A stretch of 8,763 nt of DNA from an uncultured Bacteroidales bacterium (lineage in GTDB: Bacteria > Bacteroidota > Bacteroidia > Bacteroidales > Paludibacteraceae), in contig CAIYTJ010000285.1 of NCBI GenBank assembly GCA_903929065.1, forward strand, positions 1 through 8,763. Reading direction: 5' to 3'. The notes beneath the pieces were generated by a model that did not search any database, was not told the origin of the DNA, and saw nothing but the letters and a program-made list of their open reading frames with translations. The translations under genes and the position numbers were made by a program. Shown here piece by piece: positions 6,142 through 8,763 of the stretch. Numbering within the stretch: the first letter of the stretch is position 1; every line of letters starts with the position of its first letter.

Positions 6142-7140
6142 ATGATTAACGAGAAAAGTAAAATAGCAGTTTTGGGCGGAGGCAGCTGGGCAACAGCCAT
6201 TGCAAAGATTTTGCTCACCAATGCCGATACAATCAACTGGTACATGCGTCGCCAGGATCAGATTGATGAATTTATACGCCAAAGCAAAAATCCATCTTAT
6301 CTTACGGGCGTTACTTTCGACACCGACCGCATTCATTTTACAAGCGATATCAACAAGGTAGTCCGCACTTCGGACATTCTTGTATTTGCCATGCCATCGC
6401 CTTTCATCAAACAGCATTTAAAAAAACTGAAACGTAAACTGGACAACAAAATACTCATTTCGGCCATCAAAGGTATTGTTCCGGATGAGAATATGATTGT
6501 TACCGATTATTTTGAAGAATTTTATAACGTTCCAAAAGATAATGTTGCCGTTCTGGCTGGTCCTTGCCATGCTGAAGAAGTGGCTCTGGAAAGACTTTCC
6601 TATCTGACCATTGCCTGCAGTTCCAGAGAACGGGCACGGCTGTTAGCTCAACGTTTCACGACCAATTTCATTCATACCACTACCAGCGATGACGTTGATG
6701 GAATTGAATATTCATCCGTCATGAAGAATATCTATTCCATTGCTGCCGGTATTTGTCATGGATTGAAATACGGCGACAACTTTCAGGCGGTGCTGATTTC
6801 AAATGCTATTCAGGAAATAAACCGGTTTTGCAATGCGGTCAATCCAATGCACCGTGACATTAATGAACCGGCGTATTTGGGTGATTTATTAGTTACAGCT
6901 TATTCAAAGTTCAGCAGAAACAGACTTTTTGGAACTATGATTGGGAAAGGATATTCAGTAAAAACGGCTCAGATTGAAATGGAAATGATTGCCGAAGGAT
7001 ATTATGCAACCAAAACAATTCATGAAATAAATGAAAAATATCAAATCAATATGCCCATCGTTGATTCGATATTCGAAATACTTTATAACCGTTGCTCTCC
7101 GACAATGGAAATACGCAAATTATCGGATAAATTAATGTAG
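6142..7140 (+). CDS. gpsA: Glycerol-3-phosphate dehydrogenase [NAD(P)+]
   Basis: Reduces dihydroxyacetone phosphate to sn-glycerol-3-phosphate, the backbone for phospholipid synthesis, in the cytoplasm. The chosen ATG gives 332 residues, normal for the family, with the Rossmann loop VLGGGSWATA at residues 10-19. A TTG at 6097 would add 15 residues, but these are encoded by the octamer repeat and are spurious. Further landmarks are FAMPSPFIKQHL (second NAD-contact segment), LAGPCHAEEVA (the usual GPSFA-like segment, here with Cys-His), VMKNIYSIAAG with the expected catalytic Lys195, and YLGDLLVTAYSKFSRN with Asp248 followed by the SRN substrate-phosphate motif. It lies 84 bases after lysS across the octamer repeat and 23 bases before pgi. 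I see no promoter of its own, so it is probably co-transcribed with lysS. The reading frame ends with consecutive TAG TAA stops. Confidence 0.96.
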   Translation: MINEKSKIAVLGGGSWATAIAKILLTNADTINWYMRRQDQIDEFIRQSKNPSYLTGVTFDTDRIHFTSDINKVVRTSDILVFAMPSPFIKQHLKKLKRKLDNKILISAIKGIVPDENMIVTDYFEEFYNVPKDNVAVLAGPCHAEEVALERLSYLTIACSSRERARLLAQRFTTNFIHTTTSDDVDGIEYSSVMKNIYSIAAGICHGLKYGDNFQAVLISNAIQEINRFCNAVNPMHRDINEPAYLGDLLVTAYSKFSRNRLFGTMIGKGYSVKTAQIEMEMIAEGYYATKTIHEINEKYQINMPIVDSIFEILYNRCSPTMEIRKLSDKLM

Positions 7141-7163
7141 TAACTTATCAAACTATTATAAAA

Positions 7164-8507
7164 ATGGAAAATATTAAATTATCTATCGACAAAGCATTCG
7201 GATTTGTTTCCGAACAAGCTGTGGCCGGTTACAAACCTAAAGTTGCAGAAGCAAATGCAGCATTGCACAATGGTACCGGCAAAGGAAGCGATTTTCTGGG
7301 TTGGTTGAACTTACCAACTTCTATCGACGAAGCACATTTAAGTGATGTTGAAAACACGGCTAAAATTCTTCGTGAAAATTGCGAAGTGGTTGTTGTTATT
7401 GGTATCGGAGGAAGTTATTTAGGAGCAAAAGCGGTTATCGATGCCCTTTCAAACAGCTTCGACTGGTTGCAAACCGAACGCAAATCGCCTGTGGTGGTTT
7501 ATGCCGGACAAAATATCGGTGAAGATTATCTTTTCGAATTGCAGGAACTGCTGAAAACCAAAAAATTCGGTATCATCTCAATTTCAAAATCTGGAACAAC
7601 TACCGAACCTGCGTTGGCTTTCCGTTTGTTGAAAACCCAACTCGAAGAACAACAGGGAAAAGCAGCAGCTCAAAAACTGATTGTTGCCGTAACTGATAAA
7701 GCCCGTGGTGCTTTGCGCACGCTGGCTGCACAGGAAGGTTACAAAACATACGTTATTGAAGACAATATCGGCGGCCGTTACTCGGTTCTATCACCCGTTG
7801 GTTTGCTTCCGATTGCCGTTGCCGGATTTGATATCCGCCAATTGGTTGCAGGTGCGGTTACAATGGAAACAAAATGCGGGTTGGAAACTTTATTCGAAGA
7901 AAATCCGGCTGCTCAATATGCTTCGGTTCGTAACGAACTTTACAAAAACGGTAAGAAAATCGAAATTCTGGTAAATTTTCATCCAAAAATGCATTTTGTG
8001 GCAGAATGGTGGAAACAACTTTACGGCGAAAGTGAAGGAAAAGACAATCTGGGTATTTTCCCTGCTTCTGTGGACTTGACAACAGATTTGCACTCAATGG
8101 GACAATGGATTCAGGAAGGTGAACGTACAATTTTTGAAACGGTGATTTCTATTAAAGAAAGCAACTTTACCAAGATTTTCCCACACGATGAAAATAATCT
8201 TGACGGATTAAATTTCCTTTCCGGAAAACGCGTAGATGAAGTCAATAAAATGGCTGAACTTGGCACTATGATTGCCCACATCGACGGTGGCGTGCCAAAT
8301 TTGAAAATCGAATTGCCAAAACTGAACGAGTATTATTTGGGCGAATTGCTTTATTTCTTCGAAAAAGCATGTGGAATTAGCGGTTATTTATTGGGAGTAA
8401 ATCCATTCGATCAACCGGGTGTGGAAGCTTATAAGAAAAACATGTTTGCCCTGTTGGAAAAACCCGGTTTTGAGGCAGAAACTAAAGCAATCAAAGCCAG
8501 AATCTAA
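7164..8507 (+). CDS. pgi: Glucose-6-phosphate isomerase
   Basis: Interconverts glucose-6-phosphate and fructose-6-phosphate in glycolysis and gluconeogenesis. Fructose-6-phosphate also feeds amino-sugar and wall synthesis. At 447 residues it is the short form found in Bacteroidota and Firmicutes rather than the 550-residue proteobacterial form. Visible motifs are VVVVIGIGGSYLGAKA in the first SIS domain, SISKSGTTTEPA in the sugar-phosphate loop, signature 1 DNIGGRYSVLSPVG (200-213), and signature 2 GYLLGVNPFDQPGVEAYK ending at Lys424. By comparison with known PGIs the catalytic residues are Glu289 (YGESEGK), His310 (DLHSMGQ) and Lys424, all present. The ATG at 7164 has an A-rich leader and no Shine-Dalgarno. 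It is last in the lysS-gpsA-pgi run and is followed by a strong terminator 20 bases downstream. Confidence 0.98.
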   Translation: MENIKLSIDKAFGFVSEQAVAGYKPKVAEANAALHNGTGKGSDFLGWLNLPTSIDEAHLSDVENTAKILRENCEVVVVIGIGGSYLGAKAVIDALSNSFDWLQTERKSPVVVYAGQNIGEDYLFELQELLKTKKFGIISISKSGTTTEPALAFRLLKTQLEEQQGKAAAQKLIVAVTDKARGALRTLAAQEGYKTYVIEDNIGGRYSVLSPVGLLPIAVAGFDIRQLVAGAVTMETKCGLETLFEENPAAQYASVRNELYKNGKKIEILVNFHPKMHFVAEWWKQLYGESEGKDNLGIFPASVDLTTDLHSMGQWIQEGERTIFETVISIKESNFTKIFPHDENNLDGLNFLSGKRVDEVNKMAELGTMIAHIDGGVPNLKIELPKLNEYYLGELLYFFEKACGISGYLLGVNPFDQPGVEAYKKNMFALLEKPGFEAETKAIKARI

Positions 8508-8527
8508 ATTCAAAAATTGTATATATA

Positions 8528-8563
8528 AAAAAAACATCTGCGAAATTTTGCAGATGTTTTTTT
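8528..8563. terminator. Bidirectional intrinsic terminator after pgi
   Basis: A perfect 14-base-pair stem: the left arm is seven A then CATCTGC (8528-8541), the right arm is GCAGATG then seven T (8550-8563), with an 8-base loop (8542-8549). The T run follows the GC-containing stem on the plus strand, and the A run supplies one on the minus strand. It can therefore end both pgi transcription and that of the converging gene at 8580-8763. Confidence 0.9.
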
Positions 8564-8579
8564 ATGAATATATTTGAAA

Positions 8580-8763
8580 TCAGAAGATAATAGGTGCTGG
8601 TTTAGCTTTTTTGATTGGTGTTTTCAAAACAAAACTTACGGAATTACTTCCACCCATACTTAGTCCGCCTTCGAAACTCGCATCTGATGTTAGTGTAAAA
8701 CTGATTTTTGCTTCGGCATTTTCCTTTCTTGCTATATATTTGAATGGAAAATACAGATTCAGA
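8580..8763 (-). CDS. C-terminal end of an unrecognised protein, cut by the window edge
   Basis: The minus strand is open from the window edge to a TGA at 8580-8582, giving 60 residues with no start codon required inside the window. The peptide begins LNLYFPFKYIARKENAEAK, passes through SFTLTSDASFEGGLSMGG, and ends KKAKPAPIIF. It alternates hydrophobic and polar residues like beta strands, with a Gly/Ser-rich turn and a Lys/Pro-rich end. I do not recognise the family. Support for its being real is the amino-acid balance and the placement of the stop 16 bases before a bidirectional terminator that would suit a gene converging on pgi. The N-terminal part, any signal peptide and the promoter lie outside the window. 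Confidence 0.65.
   Translation of the reverse strand, partial: LNLYFPFKYIARKENAEAKISFTLTSDASFEGGLSMGGSNSVSFVLKTPIKKAKPAPIIF

Overview
The window reads as a chromosomal core region of a member of the Bacteroidota, most likely the order Bacteroidales. Three things point there: two -7 elements of the form TAnnTTTG sit just upstream of start codons, leaders are A-rich with little Shine-Dalgarno, and lysS, gpsA and pgi lie in the same order and orientation that I recall from Bacteroides and relatives. Base composition looks even throughout. I see no insertion sequence, phage gene, tRNA, rRNA or CRISPR array, and no gene-free stretch longer than about 140 bases.

Layout. Positions 1-2036 carry two plus-strand genes: chorismate synthase (aroC, lacking its first few codons) and a soluble diacylglycerol/lipid kinase. 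On the minus strand at 2014-4178 is a two-gene operon: first a 475-residue fusion of an AmgK-like sugar kinase with the C-terminal domain of RapZ, then, overlapping it by 4 bases (ATGA), a MurU-like nucleotidyltransferase. The operon's 3' end overlaps the lipid kinase gene by 23 bases, tail to tail. A 151-base divergent region (4179-4329) carries a -7 element for each direction. From 4330 the plus strand holds lysyl-tRNA synthetase (lysS), glycerol-3-phosphate dehydrogenase (gpsA) and glucose-6-phosphate isomerase (pgi), closed by a strong stem-loop terminator at 8528-8563. Beyond it, on the minus strand, is the C-terminal end of an unrecognised protein running off the window.

How they work together. 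The minus-strand pair fits the anomeric branch of peptidoglycan recycling: a kinase making MurNAc-1-phosphate and a uridylyltransferase making UDP-MurNAc, bypassing the MurA/MurB steps. The RapZ C-terminal domain fused to the kinase is the most interesting feature, because in enterobacteria that domain senses glucosamine-6-phosphate and binds RNAs that control GlmS, the entry to amino-sugar synthesis. The fusion could therefore link wall recycling to de novo hexosamine supply, although this is inference. gpsA and the lipid kinase touch phospholipid synthesis, pgi supplies fructose-6-phosphate (the GlmS substrate), and aroC and lysS are housekeeping genes.

A second point of interest is non-coding. 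The lysS-gpsA junction is built of imperfect 8-base tandem units, in opposite orientations on its two sides, so that the transcript can fold back on itself across the lysS stop codon.
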